DNA from: an uncultured Pelagibacteraceae bacterium
GTDB lineage: Bacteria > Pseudomonadota > Alphaproteobacteria > Pelagibacterales > Pelagibacteraceae
DNA length: 64,000 nt
Direction: 5' to 3'
Assembly: GCA_902555945.1 (NCBI GenBank)
Contig: CACDUS010000004.1
Coordinates: 54,782 to 118,781 of the forward strand
In this document: positions 48,604 to 58,879 of the stretch, in pieces
How positions within the stretch are numbered: position 1 is the stretch's first letter
How the letters are laid out: each line of letters begins with the position of its first letter
The notes under the pieces: model-generated
Databases searched by the model: none
Seen by the model: only the letters and a program-made list of their open reading frames with translations
Told to the model about the DNA's origin: nothing
Made by a program: the position numbers and the translations under genes

Positions 48604-49793
48604 TGAAATATTATAGAATGTTAAAATTAGATTATAAAAATTCTTTAATAATATTTTTATTAATTTTAGTAGGAATTCAAACTTCTTTATATAAAGGCTA
48701 CGGTGATGATCTAGACTCTCATGGATTAATATTATCTTTTATAAGTGTTTATGAAAATGGAGTTTATTCTCCGTCAAGATTTTATGGATCACCTTTTGGT
48801 GAACTTATTTATGGATATATAGGTTATAACTTTGGTTCATTTACAGGATCATTCTTAAGTTATTGCTTTTTTTTATTCTCGATTATTTTTATCTTTTCTT
48901 CTTATTCAAAAAATAAAATTAATCAAAAAGATCTCTTATTATTTATCCTGGTTTGTTTTTCCAATCCAGTTCTTTATTTAGATAACACTAATCCTAGCGA
49001 CTATCCTCTATCATTATTTTTATTCTCAGCAGCATTATTTTTATTTAAAAAAAATCATAAAATATATTCAATTATTTTTTTTGCATTAGCTATAGCTACC
49101 AGAGCTAACTTTGCATTATTAATTATTATTTTTTTAATTTATGAAATATTCAAAAATAGAAAGAATTATAAATTATCATTATTAGTTTTATTTTATTCAT
49201 TAGTCATTTCATCACTATTTTATTTTCCTATATTTATTCAAAATAAATATAGTTTATCATTTATAAGTAATGGAGGTGGACCAGATTTAACTTTTGAAGC
49301 TTTAACACCAAGATTTTTATATAAATCTTATATGTCTATTGGAGTTTTTTCATCAATATTTATTTTGTATCTTTTTTTTTCAAACATAAAAAAAGTAAAA
49401 AAAATAATATTTTATGAAAAAGATTTAGCAATTCTAGTTCTTTTGAATTTATTAGTTTTTTATTTTATGCCTACAAAAACTTCAATAATTTCATTAGCAA
49501 TAATATTTTTATATGTTTTTTTATTCAAATTATTTAATAATAAAAAATATATTTATCTAATAATTTTTTTTAATTTGATATTTTATATATTTTCATATCA
49601 ATTATTTGATTTTAAATACAAATATTCTAGAAAATGTGATCCTCTAGAAGCAATAGATGCTGAATTCCAGTTTAAAGTAACTCAGGGTTATTTTTTTAAG
49701 AGAACCGAAAATATGAAAAATCAAATCTTTTGTGCATCAAAACAATTTGGAAAGAAATCTCAAAAATATATAAGCGGGGAAAGAATAAAATAA
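48603..49793 (+). CDS. Hypothetical multi-pass membrane protein
   Basis: 396-aa polytopic ORF overlapping the previous stop. Confidence 0.5.
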   Translation: MKYYRMLKLDYKNSLIIFLLILVGIQTSLYKGYGDDLDSHGLILSFISVYENGVYSPSRFYGSPFGELIYGYIGYNFGSFTGSFLSYCFFLFSIIFIFSSYSKNKINQKDLLLFILVCFSNPVLYLDNTNPSDYPLSLFLFSAALFLFKKNHKIYSIIFFALAIATRANFALLIIIFLIYEIFKNRKNYKLSLLVLFYSLVISSLFYFPIFIQNKYSLSFISNGGGPDLTFEALTPRFLYKSYMSIGVFSSIFILYLFFSNIKKVKKIIFYEKDLAILVLLNLLVFYFMPTKTSIISLAIIFLYVFLFKLFNNKKYIYLIIFFNLIFYIFSYQLFDFKYKYSRKCDPLEAIDAEFQFKVTQGYFFKRTENMKNQIFCASKQFGKKSQKYISGERIK

Positions 49794-49859
49794 AAAAATT
49801 TACTTATTCATCTTGTTCAATTATAAATATTAGCATAAATACTCATGAAATTCATTAAT

Positions 49860-49945
49860 GCCCTCGTGGTGAAATTGGTAGACACAAAGGACTTAAAATC
49901 CTTGCCGCTTGCGGAGTGCCAGTTCGAGTCTGGCCGAGGGCACCA
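49860..49945 (+). tRNA. tRNA-Leu (anticodon UAA), CCA encoded
   Basis: gccctcg/cgagggc acceptor stem, loop cttaaaa, long variable arm, gttcgagtc T-arm. Confidence 0.95.
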
Positions 49946-49951
49946 CTATTA

Positions 49952-50722
49952 ATGTCTAAAACTCAAATTATTTCAGATAAAAATAAAAAATCATTAAAAA
50001 TTAAATCTGATTTAGTTAAAATATTAGATAAAGAAAAAATTAAAAGATCTAATGTTGTAATTGTAATAGGTGGAGATGGTTTTATGCTTCAAATATTAAA
50101 GAAAAATAGAAACTCAAAAAAATTCTTTTATGGAGTGAATTCAGGTAATTATGGTTTCTTAATGAATAAATTTTCACTAAAAAAAATAATAAATAATATC
50201 AATAGATCAAATATGATTTCAATTTCACCATTAGAAATGATTGTTAAGAATAACAAAAATAAAATAAGAAAAAATATTGCAATTAATGAGGTTTCAATTT
50301 TAAGACAAAGCAGACAAGCTGCGTCTTTATCAATCAATTATGGTTCAAAAAAAATAATCAGAGAATTAGTTTCAGATGGAGTGTTGGTGTGTACACCTGC
50401 TGGAAGTACAGCATATAACTTATCTGTTCATGGGCCAATATTAAGTTTGAATTCAAAAAAGTTATCAATATCACCAATAAGTCCTTTTAGACCTAGAAGA
50501 TGGAAAGGAAAAATAATAAATGACAAATCAATAGTTAAAATTAAAAATTTAAACCCAACTAAAAGACCTATTAGTGCAGTAGCTGATAATATTGAGGTTA
50601 GAAACGCAAAAGTTATTAATATTAAAACTAATAAAAAGATTAAATTTAATTTACTTTACGACAAAAATAGAAGTTTACAAAAAAAGATTAAATTAGAGCA
50701 ATTAAGAAAAGAAACTAACTAA
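49952..50722 (+). CDS. nadK: NAD kinase (track start 49916 lies inside the tRNA)
   Basis: VVIVIGGDGFMLQILKKN, GVNSGNYGFLMN, LVSDGVLVCTPAGSTAYNLSVHGP. Confidence 0.9.
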   Translation: MSKTQIISDKNKKSLKIKSDLVKILDKEKIKRSNVVIVIGGDGFMLQILKKNRNSKKFFYGVNSGNYGFLMNKFSLKKIINNINRSNMISISPLEMIVKNNKNKIRKNIAINEVSILRQSRQAASLSINYGSKKIIRELVSDGVLVCTPAGSTAYNLSVHGPILSLNSKKLSISPISPFRPRRWKGKIINDKSIVKIKNLNPTKRPISAVADNIEVRNAKVINIKTNKKIKFNLLYDKNRSLQKKIKLEQLRKETN

Positions 50723-51819
50723 TTTTTACCAAAGTTTAATATTTGATATTTTTTAAAAAGAATTAAAAAGAAAAATATAAATATATACCATGCTAAATGG
50801 TTGGGATTTCCAATACCTAAATCTAAAAATTTTGTAATTTCTTTAATCAAGAAAATAGCGAATAAATTAAAAACAAAAAAATTAATAATAGTTTTTTTAT
50901 CAAAATATAATATTGCTAAATTAAGAAACACTATCCCAAAAGCAACATCATAAAGTTTAAATCTAGGATTTATAAAAATTAATAAAATTAGTATAGAAAG
51001 AAGAAAAATTTTTGGATCAATTTTATTTTTTTTATTGATTAAAAAAAACAATAATGCAGCAAAAATACTTAAATGGATTAAAGCACTTATCAACAAATTC
51101 ATTTCTAATTTATAATAAAAAAAAACAAAAATCGAATTTCCTCTATCATGGTGATTGTAAACTTTTAATGATTTAACAAAATCAAAAAACTGTTCATTCA
51201 TAAAAACATATTGATAAATGTAAATTGAAGTTAAAAAAATTGTAAAAATGAATAGATTTAAAAATTCTTTTCTTCTATTTTGATTAATTATAATTGGTAA
51301 TAAAAATAAGATTATAAAATTAAACTTTACCATACTCATAAAAAAGACACTTATGTAATAAGGTAAAAAATTTTGTTTTTTATAGTAAAAAAAGATTGAA
51401 ATAATTATCAAAAAGTAAAAAATATTAGATATATTTCCAGTTAATAAAGATTTAATCAATATTCCACTTACACCTAATGAAATAAGTAATGAAATTTTAA
51501 AGTTTTTTTCAGAAATTATATAAACAAGAAAAATTGTACTTATATAAGATATTGAATATATAATACCGAATAGACTTTGATTAGATATTTCTAATAATTT
51601 TGAGATAATGGGTGGGTATAAATAAGGTAACTCCCATATATTATAATAGGGATTGCCAGAATTGTTTAAGACATTCATCGCATTTAAATAAACATCAAAA
51701 TCATGAAAATATTTTCCTTTAATTAATTGTTCAATTAGTTTTATTCCTCCTAAAATTATAGAAAAAATAACGAGGTTTTTAATTTGAAATAAATTACTTA
51801 TTTTTGTATTTGAAATCAA
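50719..51819 (-). CDS. GT87/DUF2029-like membrane protein
   Basis: KGKYFHDFDVYLNAMNVLNNSGNPYYNIWELPYLYPPI. Confidence 0.65.
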   Translation of the reverse strand: MISNTKISNLFQIKNLVIFSIILGGIKLIEQLIKGKYFHDFDVYLNAMNVLNNSGNPYYNIWELPYLYPPIISKLLEISNQSLFGIIYSISYISTIFLVYIISEKNFKISLLISLGVSGILIKSLLTGNISNIFYFLIIISIFFYYKKQNFLPYYISVFFMSMVKFNFIILFLLPIIINQNRRKEFLNLFIFTIFLTSIYIYQYVFMNEQFFDFVKSLKVYNHHDRGNSIFVFFYYKLEMNLLISALIHLSIFAALLFFLINKKNKIDPKIFLLSILILLIFINPRFKLYDVAFGIVFLNLAILYFDKKTIINFFVFNLFAIFLIKEITKFLDLGIGNPNHLAWYIFIFFFLILFKKYQILNFGKN

Positions 51820-51852
51820 AATTTGATTTTAGTTTATTTATTATCCTTAAAT

Positions 51853-52656
51853 TTATTTTAATACTGACATAGGATCAAGTCTAGTCTGAAACCAATTTAC
51901 CCTGAAGTCTAGGTGAGGCCCAGTTGATCTTCCTGTTGAGCCAACCGTACCAATTATATCACCTTGTAATACCTCATCTCCTACTTGAACATTCAAAGTT
52001 GCTAAGTGTGAGTAGATTGTTGAAATACCATGACCATGATCCATTATAACTGTTCCACCTGTGTAGTATAAATCTTGTTCTGCCATTGTAACTATACCAG
52101 TTGCCGAAGATTTAATTTTAGTTCCTTTTTTTGCTGCGATATCTATTCCGTAATGAGGCCATTTAGGTTTTCCATTTAAAATTCTTTGACTTCCATAAAC
52201 CCCACTAATGATACCTTTTACTGGCATTATAAATTTATTTTTAAAAAAAGGTAAATCAGAATTAATTGCTCTAGCTTCTCCAATTTTATTATTTTCCTCT
52301 TTAATTCTTTTATAGACCGATTCAGGTGGTGTAACTTTGCTTTCTTCCAAACCATCAATTCTTTGAATATTGTATTTTCTTTTTAAGACTTTCTTAGTTA
52401 TTACCTCTTTTTTTCCGTTAATAATTTTAGTGATACTGATGTCAAATTTTCTATCTCGATCTATTCCAAATACAAAGTAACCATCTTTTGAAACTCTAAC
52501 CTCTTTTTTACCAACTATAATTTTCGCAGCTGGATCAGTAATCCCAACAATATAATGACCTTGTAAAAATTTACCTTTGAACTCAATTGCATTTAATTGT
52601 GATGTTGTGAAAAAGATTATTAAGAAAAATAACCTAGATATTATTTTGCAGTCCAT
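51853..52656 (-). CDS. M23-family peptidoglycan endopeptidase-like protein
   Basis: GIISGVYGSQRILNGKPKWPHYGIDIAAKKGTKI, DHGHGISTIYSHL, GTVGSTGRSTGPHLDFRV. Confidence 0.92.
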   Translation of the reverse strand: MDCKIISRLFFLIIFFTTSQLNAIEFKGKFLQGHYIVGITDPAAKIIVGKKEVRVSKDGYFVFGIDRDRKFDISITKIINGKKEVITKKVLKRKYNIQRIDGLEESKVTPPESVYKRIKEENNKIGEARAINSDLPFFKNKFIMPVKGIISGVYGSQRILNGKPKWPHYGIDIAAKKGTKIKSSATGIVTMAEQDLYYTGGTVIMDHGHGISTIYSHLATLNVQVGDEVLQGDIIGTVGSTGRSTGPHLDFRVNWFQTRLDPMSVLK

Positions 52657-53408
52657 CCGCCATCAACCAATAATGAAGTTCCTGTAATCATTGAAGCTGC
52701 ATCAGAAGCTAGAAAAACTACAGCTGAAGCTACCTCGGATAATTCCGCAAATCTTCCTAACGGAATATTATTTAGTGTTTCTGTTTTAAATTTTTTATTT
52801 TTTAAAAACTTTTTAGTCATAGGAGTAACGACAAAAGTAGGGCACACCGTATTAACTCTAATATTATATTTTGCTAAATCTAAAGACATACCTTTTGTTA
52901 ATCCTTCTAATCCCCATTTAGTCATATTATAAACACTTCTGATAGGTCCTCCCACATGACCCATTTGTGAAGACATGTTAACAATAGCACCCCCAACTTT
53001 TTTACGATTTTTTGATTTAATCATCTTAAGAGCACATAATTGTGCAAGATTGAATGTAGCTATTGTGTTTATCTTTACTAGGTACTCCATATTTTTGGTT
53101 TTAACTTTTGTAAAATGTTCTGGAATATTATTTCCAGCGTTGTTAACTAAAATATCTATCTTGGGCAGTTTGTTGATTATTTCTTTTATTTCATTGTAAT
53201 TTGTAATGTCACAAACATAAGATTTACATTTTGCTCTAAGTTTTTTTATCTTTTTTGAAACTTCATTTAAGTCTTTTTGAGTTCTACTAATAATCACTAA
53301 ATTAGCACCTGCCTCAGCAAGAGCAATCGCACAAGCCCTTCCAAGTCCTTTGCCAGCACCTGTTACAACTGCTGTTTTATTTTTAAGGTTATAATTTTTT
53401 AAGTACAT
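52641..53408 (-). CDS. Short-chain dehydrogenase/reductase
   Basis: TGAGKGLGRACAIALA, NNAGN, YNMTKWGLEGLTK. Confidence 0.92.
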   Translation of the reverse strand: MYLKNYNLKNKTAVVTGAGKGLGRACAIALAEAGANLVIISRTQKDLNEVSKKIKKLRAKCKSYVCDITNYNEIKEIINKLPKIDILVNNAGNNIPEHFTKVKTKNMEYLVKINTIATFNLAQLCALKMIKSKNRKKVGGAIVNMSSQMGHVGGPIRSVYNMTKWGLEGLTKGMSLDLAKYNIRVNTVCPTFVVTPMTKKFLKNKKFKTETLNNIPLGRFAELSEVASAVVFLASDAASMITGTSLLVDGGWTAK

Positions 53409-54001
53409 TACAAAAATAATATTTGAATATCTGTGTAAATCAATTCAATAGCAACAATTAATATTGCTATTAAACCGGCCCAAGCAATCCATTTGTATTT
53501 TTTTATCCAATTTGAAATTAATGTTGCGGCAAAAGCCATTAATGCTATTGATAAAACTAAGCCAAATATTAATAATTTGTAGTGATCGCCTGCAGCTCCT
53601 GCTACTCCTAGAACATTATCTAAACTCATAGTAAAGTCAGCTAATAAAATAGTCCAAATAGCTTTTAAGAAACTTGAGTTGTCTACTTTAATATCTTCCT
53701 CATGTTCAGAGCCTTTAATGACATCTGTATAAAGTTTATAAACTATATAAAGAAGAAGTAATCCACCTAGTAATCTTAATCCTGTAATCTGTAACAAATA
53801 TGCAGTAAGTAAAGTTAAAATAATTCTTAAGATTACAGCTCCACCAATACCCCAAAAAATTATTTTTTTTCTTTGTTCAAGTGGGAACTTGGAGGCTACC
53901 ATTCCAATTATAATTGCATTGTCACCAGCCAAAACTAAATCAATTAAAATGATTTGAGTTAATATTGTTAATTGTTCTGGAGTAAATAATTCAGCAAACA
54001 T
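53408..54001 (-). CDS. TerC-family membrane protein
   Basis: DLVLAGDNAIIIGMVASKFP and DFTMSLDNVLGVAGAA. Confidence 0.9.
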   Translation of the reverse strand: MFAELFTPEQLTILTQIILIDLVLAGDNAIIIGMVASKFPLEQRKKIIFWGIGGAVILRIILTLLTAYLLQITGLRLLGGLLLLYIVYKLYTDVIKGSEHEEDIKVDNSSFLKAIWTILLADFTMSLDNVLGVAGAAGDHYKLLIFGLVLSIALMAFAATLISNWIKKYKWIAWAGLIAILIVAIELIYTDIQILFL

Positions 54002-55611
54002 TAACTTCCTAGTATCATATCAGCACCTTTTTCTGCAATCATAATTGTTGGTGCATTAGTATTTCCTGAAGTAATGTTTGGCATAATCGAAGCATCTATT
54101 ACTCTTAAATTTTGAATACCCTTCACTCTAAGTTTTTCATCAACAACTGCCATATCATCCTGTCCCATTTTACAAGTACCAACAGGATGGAAAATAGTTT
54201 GAGTGAAATCTGAACCAGCTTTAACCAATTCTTCATCATCAGTTATATGAACTCCAGGTCTATATTCTTCTGGCTCATATTGTTTGAATGTTTCAGTTTC
54301 CAACATTATTTTTCTAACAATTTTTAATCCTTGAGCTGCAACTTTTCTATCATCATCAGTAGATAAATAATTCATCTTAATTTTAGGATAAATTCTACTA
54401 TCATTACTCACTATATTTATTTCACCTCTACTTGTAGGCCTAACATTTGCAACAGTTGGAGTAATTCCTTCAAAGTCATGCATCGGAGTTACACCTAATA
54501 TGTCTGTACTAACAGGAGATACATGGAATTGTAAATTAGGGGTAGCTCTTGATGGATCACTTTTAACAAATCCACAAACTTGACTAGCTCCCATGGTCAC
54601 AGGTCCACTTTGTTTAACCAAATATTCAAGTCCCATTAAAAATCTTCCAAATAAACTTTCAACTTTTCTATTAAGTGATTTTAAATTTTTGACCTTATAA
54701 ACTGGTCTAAACATTAAATGATCTTGTAAATTTTTACCAACTCCGTTTGATTCATGAACTATCTCTATACCTAAGTTTTTAAGTTTATTCACTTCACCAA
54801 TTCCAGATACCTGCAGTATATGAGGAGATCCAATTGAGCCTGCAGATAAAATTACCTCTTTATTAGCAGTAACAGTGTTAATTTTTTCTCCAGTAAAATA
54901 ATTAACACCTATAGCTTTCTTACCTTCAAAATTTATTTTTTGAACATGTGCGTTAGTTACAATTTTTAAATTAGATCTATTTTTAACAGGATTTAAATAT
55001 CCTTTTGCAGCACTACATCTTAGTTTTAAACCTGCTTTATTAAAGCTTGTAGTAAATTGAAAAAAACCTACACCAAAGTTATCTCCAGTATTAAAATCAT
55101 TTGTTTTGGGTATTCCAAATTCTTCAGCTGCATTTTGAAATTCATCAAGCAATTTCAAATTTATTTTTTTGTTTGCTACTGTTATTGGACCACTATCGTT
55201 ATGAAATTCACTTTTTCCCAATTCGTTATTTTCTGATTTTAAAAAATAAGGTAAAACACTATCCCAATCCCAACCTGAGTTACCCAGTTGTCTCCAAACA
55301 TCATAATCTTCTTTTTGACCTCTGATCCATAAAAGTCCATTAATCGAAGAACTTCCACCTAAAGTCTTTCCTCTAGGATATCTAATTGATCTATTATTCA
55401 TTGTTTCGTCAGGCTCAGTTTTGAAACACCAGTCAACTTTTGGATTATGCATAGTTTTAAAATATCCAACTGGAATGTGTATCCATGGATAATTATCTTT
55501 ACCACCGGCTTCAATTAACAAAACTTTGTTTGAAGGATTTGCTGAAAGTCTATTTGCAAGAACACAACCAGCAGAGCCTGCTCCTAAAATAATGTAATTA
55601 AAATTTTCCAT
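54001..55611 (-). CDS. GMC-family oxidoreductase (choline/alcohol dehydrogenase-like)
   Basis: YIILGAGSAGCVLANRLSANPSNKVLLIEAG; PRGKTLGGSSSINGLLWIRGQKEDYD. Confidence 0.92.
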   Translation of the reverse strand: MENFNYIILGAGSAGCVLANRLSANPSNKVLLIEAGGKDNYPWIHIPVGYFKTMHNPKVDWCFKTEPDETMNNRSIRYPRGKTLGGSSSINGLLWIRGQKEDYDVWRQLGNSGWDWDSVLPYFLKSENNELGKSEFHNDSGPITVANKKINLKLLDEFQNAAEEFGIPKTNDFNTGDNFGVGFFQFTTSFNKAGLKLRCSAAKGYLNPVKNRSNLKIVTNAHVQKINFEGKKAIGVNYFTGEKINTVTANKEVILSAGSIGSPHILQVSGIGEVNKLKNLGIEIVHESNGVGKNLQDHLMFRPVYKVKNLKSLNRKVESLFGRFLMGLEYLVKQSGPVTMGASQVCGFVKSDPSRATPNLQFHVSPVSTDILGVTPMHDFEGITPTVANVRPTSRGEINIVSNDSRIYPKIKMNYLSTDDDRKVAAQGLKIVRKIMLETETFKQYEPEEYRPGVHITDDEELVKAGSDFTQTIFHPVGTCKMGQDDMAVVDEKLRVKGIQNLRVIDASIMPNITSGNTNAPTIMIAEKGADMILGS

Positions 55612-55743
55612 TTTTAGTTGAATCGTTTTTTAGTTTAAGTTTTTTAAAGGTTTTACACTCATATTTATCAATTGTCACTTGTGTCAACATTGTTTTTCTG
55701 ATTGTATGCAGCACGTTAAATTTAACTAACAAGAGGAAATATA

Positions 55744-56838
55744 ATGAAAAAAATCATTTCAATGTTATTTGCAACTGTTTTGGTACTTGGATTTACTTCT
55801 AGTGCTAACGCTGCAAAAACACTAAAATGTCAGACAGTTCTTAACACTAAAGCTGATGAAGTTAAGATGTTAAAGGACTTTACTGATACAGTTACAGAAC
55901 TAACAGCTGGTTCGTTAAAATTTGAAATTTTACCTGCAGGTGCTGTTGTTGGAGTTAAAGAAACTCTTGATGCTGTTGATAAAGGATTGATTGATTGTGG
56001 ATTCGCATGGACTCACTATTGGTCAGGTGATCACCCTGCTGCTATGTTATTTGGTTCGCCAGTAGCTGGTGGTGGTGTTGGTATCGACAACATAGCTTTC
56101 TTATCTTGGTTCCAATATGGTGGTGGTAAAGAATTATACGACCAACTTTGGAAAGAAATGGGAAGAGACATCAAAGGATTTATGATTCAACCAGTTGGAC
56201 CTGAAGCTTTAGGTTGGTTTCCAAAACCAATTAAAGACATGGCTGACTTTAGAAAATATAAGTTCAGAACTCCTCCGGGAATCCCAGGACAAACTTATAA
56301 AGACATTGGTATAGCATCTGTTGCTATGGGTGGTGGAGATATTCTACCAGCTTTAGAAGCAGGAACTATCGATGCTGCTGAATGGTGTTGTCCAAAACCA
56401 GACTTAACATTTGGTTTCCAAAAAGTATTAAAGCACTATTACCTACAAGGTTTACACCAAGTAGTGGTAAATGCTGACTTTTACATTACTGGAAAAACTT
56501 ATAAAGCAATGAGTGATCATGAGAAGAAGTCTCTTGAAGTTGCTGCTAATGCTTCATTAGCAAAATCTTTAAGTTACAGAATCTATGAAAACGGAAAAGC
56601 TTTACAAGAGCTTACTACTAAACATGGAGTAATTTTAGAAGATACACCTTCAGATTATTTCACAGAATATATGGCTGCAGCAAAAGCTTCTTTAAACAAG
56701 AATGCTAAAGATAATAAATTCTTTAACGAAGTTTATAATTCGATGAAAGAATTTGCTGATATTGCTGTTCCATTCTGGAGTGGTGCTCAAATGTCAAATG
56801 CGAAGCTAGGAATGGCTCACGCTGCAACATTAAAGTAA
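55744..56838 (+). CDS. dctP: TRAP transporter substrate-binding protein
   Basis: Signal peptide; FRKYKFRTPPGIPGQTYKDIGIASVAMGGGDILPALEAGTIDAAEW. Confidence 0.9.
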   Translation: MKKIISMLFATVLVLGFTSSANAAKTLKCQTVLNTKADEVKMLKDFTDTVTELTAGSLKFEILPAGAVVGVKETLDAVDKGLIDCGFAWTHYWSGDHPAAMLFGSPVAGGGVGIDNIAFLSWFQYGGGKELYDQLWKEMGRDIKGFMIQPVGPEALGWFPKPIKDMADFRKYKFRTPPGIPGQTYKDIGIASVAMGGGDILPALEAGTIDAAEWCCPKPDLTFGFQKVLKHYYLQGLHQVVVNADFYITGKTYKAMSDHEKKSLEVAANASLAKSLSYRIYENGKALQELTTKHGVILEDTPSDYFTEYMAAAKASLNKNAKDNKFFNEVYNSMKEFADIAVPFWSGAQMSNAKLGMAHAATLK

Positions 56839-56861
56839 TCAGTAATTAATCTTGATTTATT

Positions 56862-56886
56862 AGAGCGGACTGTAAAAGTCCGCTCT
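56862..56886 (+). terminator. Intercistronic terminator/attenuator between dctP and dctQ
   Basis: agagcggac-tgtaaaa-gtccgctct followed by aatttttttt. Confidence 0.85.
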
Positions 56887-56908
56887 AATTTTTTTTAACT
56901 AAAATTTT

Positions 56909-57523
56909 ATGACAGACGAACCAGGAAAATTAGATATATCAGATGAAATGATAGCTGAAAGGCGAGGTGGTTCGGGAAAAATGCCTGATGACATGCCATT
57001 ATGGATGGCAAAATCTATTGCAAATATAGACAAGTTTAGTAAGTGGATTGGTAATATTGTTTGTTGGATATTAATGCCACTAATTTTCGCAATGACTTAT
57101 GAAGTTCTTGCAAGAAAACTTTTTTTAGCTCCAACAATTTGGGCTTATGATATTAGCCGTTTTTTATATGGAGCTCTTTTCATGTTGGGTGCTGGCTATG
57201 CTCTTTCAAGAGGAGTTCATATAAGAGCAGATTTTTTATACAGAAATTTTAAAACTAAAAACCAAGGTCTTATAGATTTTTGGTTGTATCTTCTATTTTA
57301 TTTTCCAGGATTAATTGTTTTTCTTTACATGACAATTGGTTTTGTAGGTGAGTCTATCCAAAGAGGTGAAAGAGGAATGGATACTACTTGGATGCCATAT
57401 ATGTGGCCAATTAAAACTTGCTTGCTGATTGGTATAATATTTTTACTTATTCAAGGAGTTTCTGAATTACTCAAAAGTTATTGGGCTGCAAAAAAAGGTG
57501 AGTGGCCAGGAGAAAGTGAATGA
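56909..57523 (+). CDS. dctQ: TRAP transporter small permease
   Basis: 4-TM DctQ type (YEVLARKLFLAPTIWAYDISRFLYGALFMLGAGYALSRGVHIRAD). Confidence 0.9.
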   Translation: MTDEPGKLDISDEMIAERRGGSGKMPDDMPLWMAKSIANIDKFSKWIGNIVCWILMPLIFAMTYEVLARKLFLAPTIWAYDISRFLYGALFMLGAGYALSRGVHIRADFLYRNFKTKNQGLIDFWLYLLFYFPGLIVFLYMTIGFVGESIQRGERGMDTTWMPYMWPIKTCLLIGIIFLLIQGVSELLKSYWAAKKGEWPGESE

Positions 57524-58854
57524 TAGCTGAATTTATAGATCCAGCAATCTTAGGTTTTATTCTTGTTGGCGTAATGCTTTTTGCAATTTTTGTAGGTTTC
57601 CCAATTTCATTTACACTTATTTTTTTAGGTTTCGTATTTGGTTATTTAGGGTTTGGCAAATTAGTTTTCTATTTAATGACCCTCCAATTTTCCATGGTGA
57701 TGACGGAACAAACACTCGCTGCAGTCCCACTCTTTGTCTTTATGGGAATTATGATGGAACAAGCTGGATTAATGGAAAGATTGTTTTCGGCATTTCAAAT
57801 GATGCTAGCAAAAGTAAAAGGCTCTTTATATTACGCAGTTTTATTTGTTTCAGTGATATTTGCTGCAGCAACAGGAATTGTGGGAGCTTCAGTAACAATT
57901 CTTGGGATTATGGCAGCAAAATCTATGAATAGGTCTGGTTATGATGTGAGACTTGCAGCTGGAACAATTACAGCAGGTGGAACCTTAGGAATATTAATTC
58001 CGCCAAGCATTATGTTAGTCGTTATGGGACCTATAATGGAAATCCCAGTAATAGATTTATTTGCAGCAGCTATTTTACCAGGAATCTTATTAGCAAGTTT
58101 GTATGCTGGATACACAACTATAAGATGTATGATCAATCCTAAATTAGGACCAGTCATTCCTGAAGATATGAGAGCCGCAAGCATGAAAGATGTTTGGATA
58201 GAATTTTTCTTAGGTTTAGTACCACCAGCAGCTTTAGTTTTTGCTGCACTTGGAAGTATTTTGTTTGGATTTGCTACTCCAACGGAAGCAGCAGGTTGCG
58301 GTGCAATGGGTGCTTTACTTCTCTCGCTAGCTTATAAAAAATTAACTCTTCCAAAATTACAAGAAGCATTAGTGAAAACTTTGGAAATTACAGCTTTAAT
58401 AATGGTTTTGGTTGCAGCATCTAATTTCTTTGGCGCAGTTTTTGCAAGACTAGGAACTCCAACTTTATTAACTGAATTTTTATTAGGTTTAGAAATGAAC
58501 AAGTATTTAATCCTAGCAATGATAATGGTTATGATTTTTTTACTTGGATGGCCTTTAGAATGGGTACCAATTGTAATGATTATTGTTCCAATAATTTTAC
58601 CTTTAGTTGAGGCTTTAGGGTTTAATCTAACTTGGTTTGCAATATTAGTTGCTGTAAATTTACAAACCGCCTGGCTCTCTCCACCAGTAGCACTCTCTGC
58701 ATATTTCTTAAAAGGTGTTGTCCCTGAATGGGATCTTAAGGATATTTATTATGGAATGATGCAATTTATGGTCTTACAAGTCATTGGTTTAGTTTTAATT
58801 ATTATATTTCCAAAAATTGCTCTTTGGTTACCTACTCTCTTATATGGACAGTAG
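57520..58854 (+). CDS. dctM: TRAP transporter large permease
   Basis: AAVPLFVFMGIMMEQAGL, GTLGILIPPSIMLVVMG, FGFATPTEAAGCGA. Confidence 0.93.
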   Translation: MIAEFIDPAILGFILVGVMLFAIFVGFPISFTLIFLGFVFGYLGFGKLVFYLMTLQFSMVMTEQTLAAVPLFVFMGIMMEQAGLMERLFSAFQMMLAKVKGSLYYAVLFVSVIFAAATGIVGASVTILGIMAAKSMNRSGYDVRLAAGTITAGGTLGILIPPSIMLVVMGPIMEIPVIDLFAAAILPGILLASLYAGYTTIRCMINPKLGPVIPEDMRAASMKDVWIEFFLGLVPPAALVFAALGSILFGFATPTEAAGCGAMGALLLSLAYKKLTLPKLQEALVKTLEITALIMVLVAASNFFGAVFARLGTPTLLTEFLLGLEMNKYLILAMIMVMIFLLGWPLEWVPIVMIIVPIILPLVEALGFNLTWFAILVAVNLQTAWLSPPVALSAYFLKGVVPEWDLKDIYYGMMQFMVLQVIGLVLIIIFPKIALWLPTLLYGQ

Positions 58855-58879
58855 AAAATTTTAGCTCTATATTGATTAA

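Noticed and set aside
49860-50722. tRNA-Leu as an integration site for a mobile element
   Set aside because: No integrase, flanking att-like duplication of the tRNA 3' end, or compositional break; nadK is a housekeeping gene.
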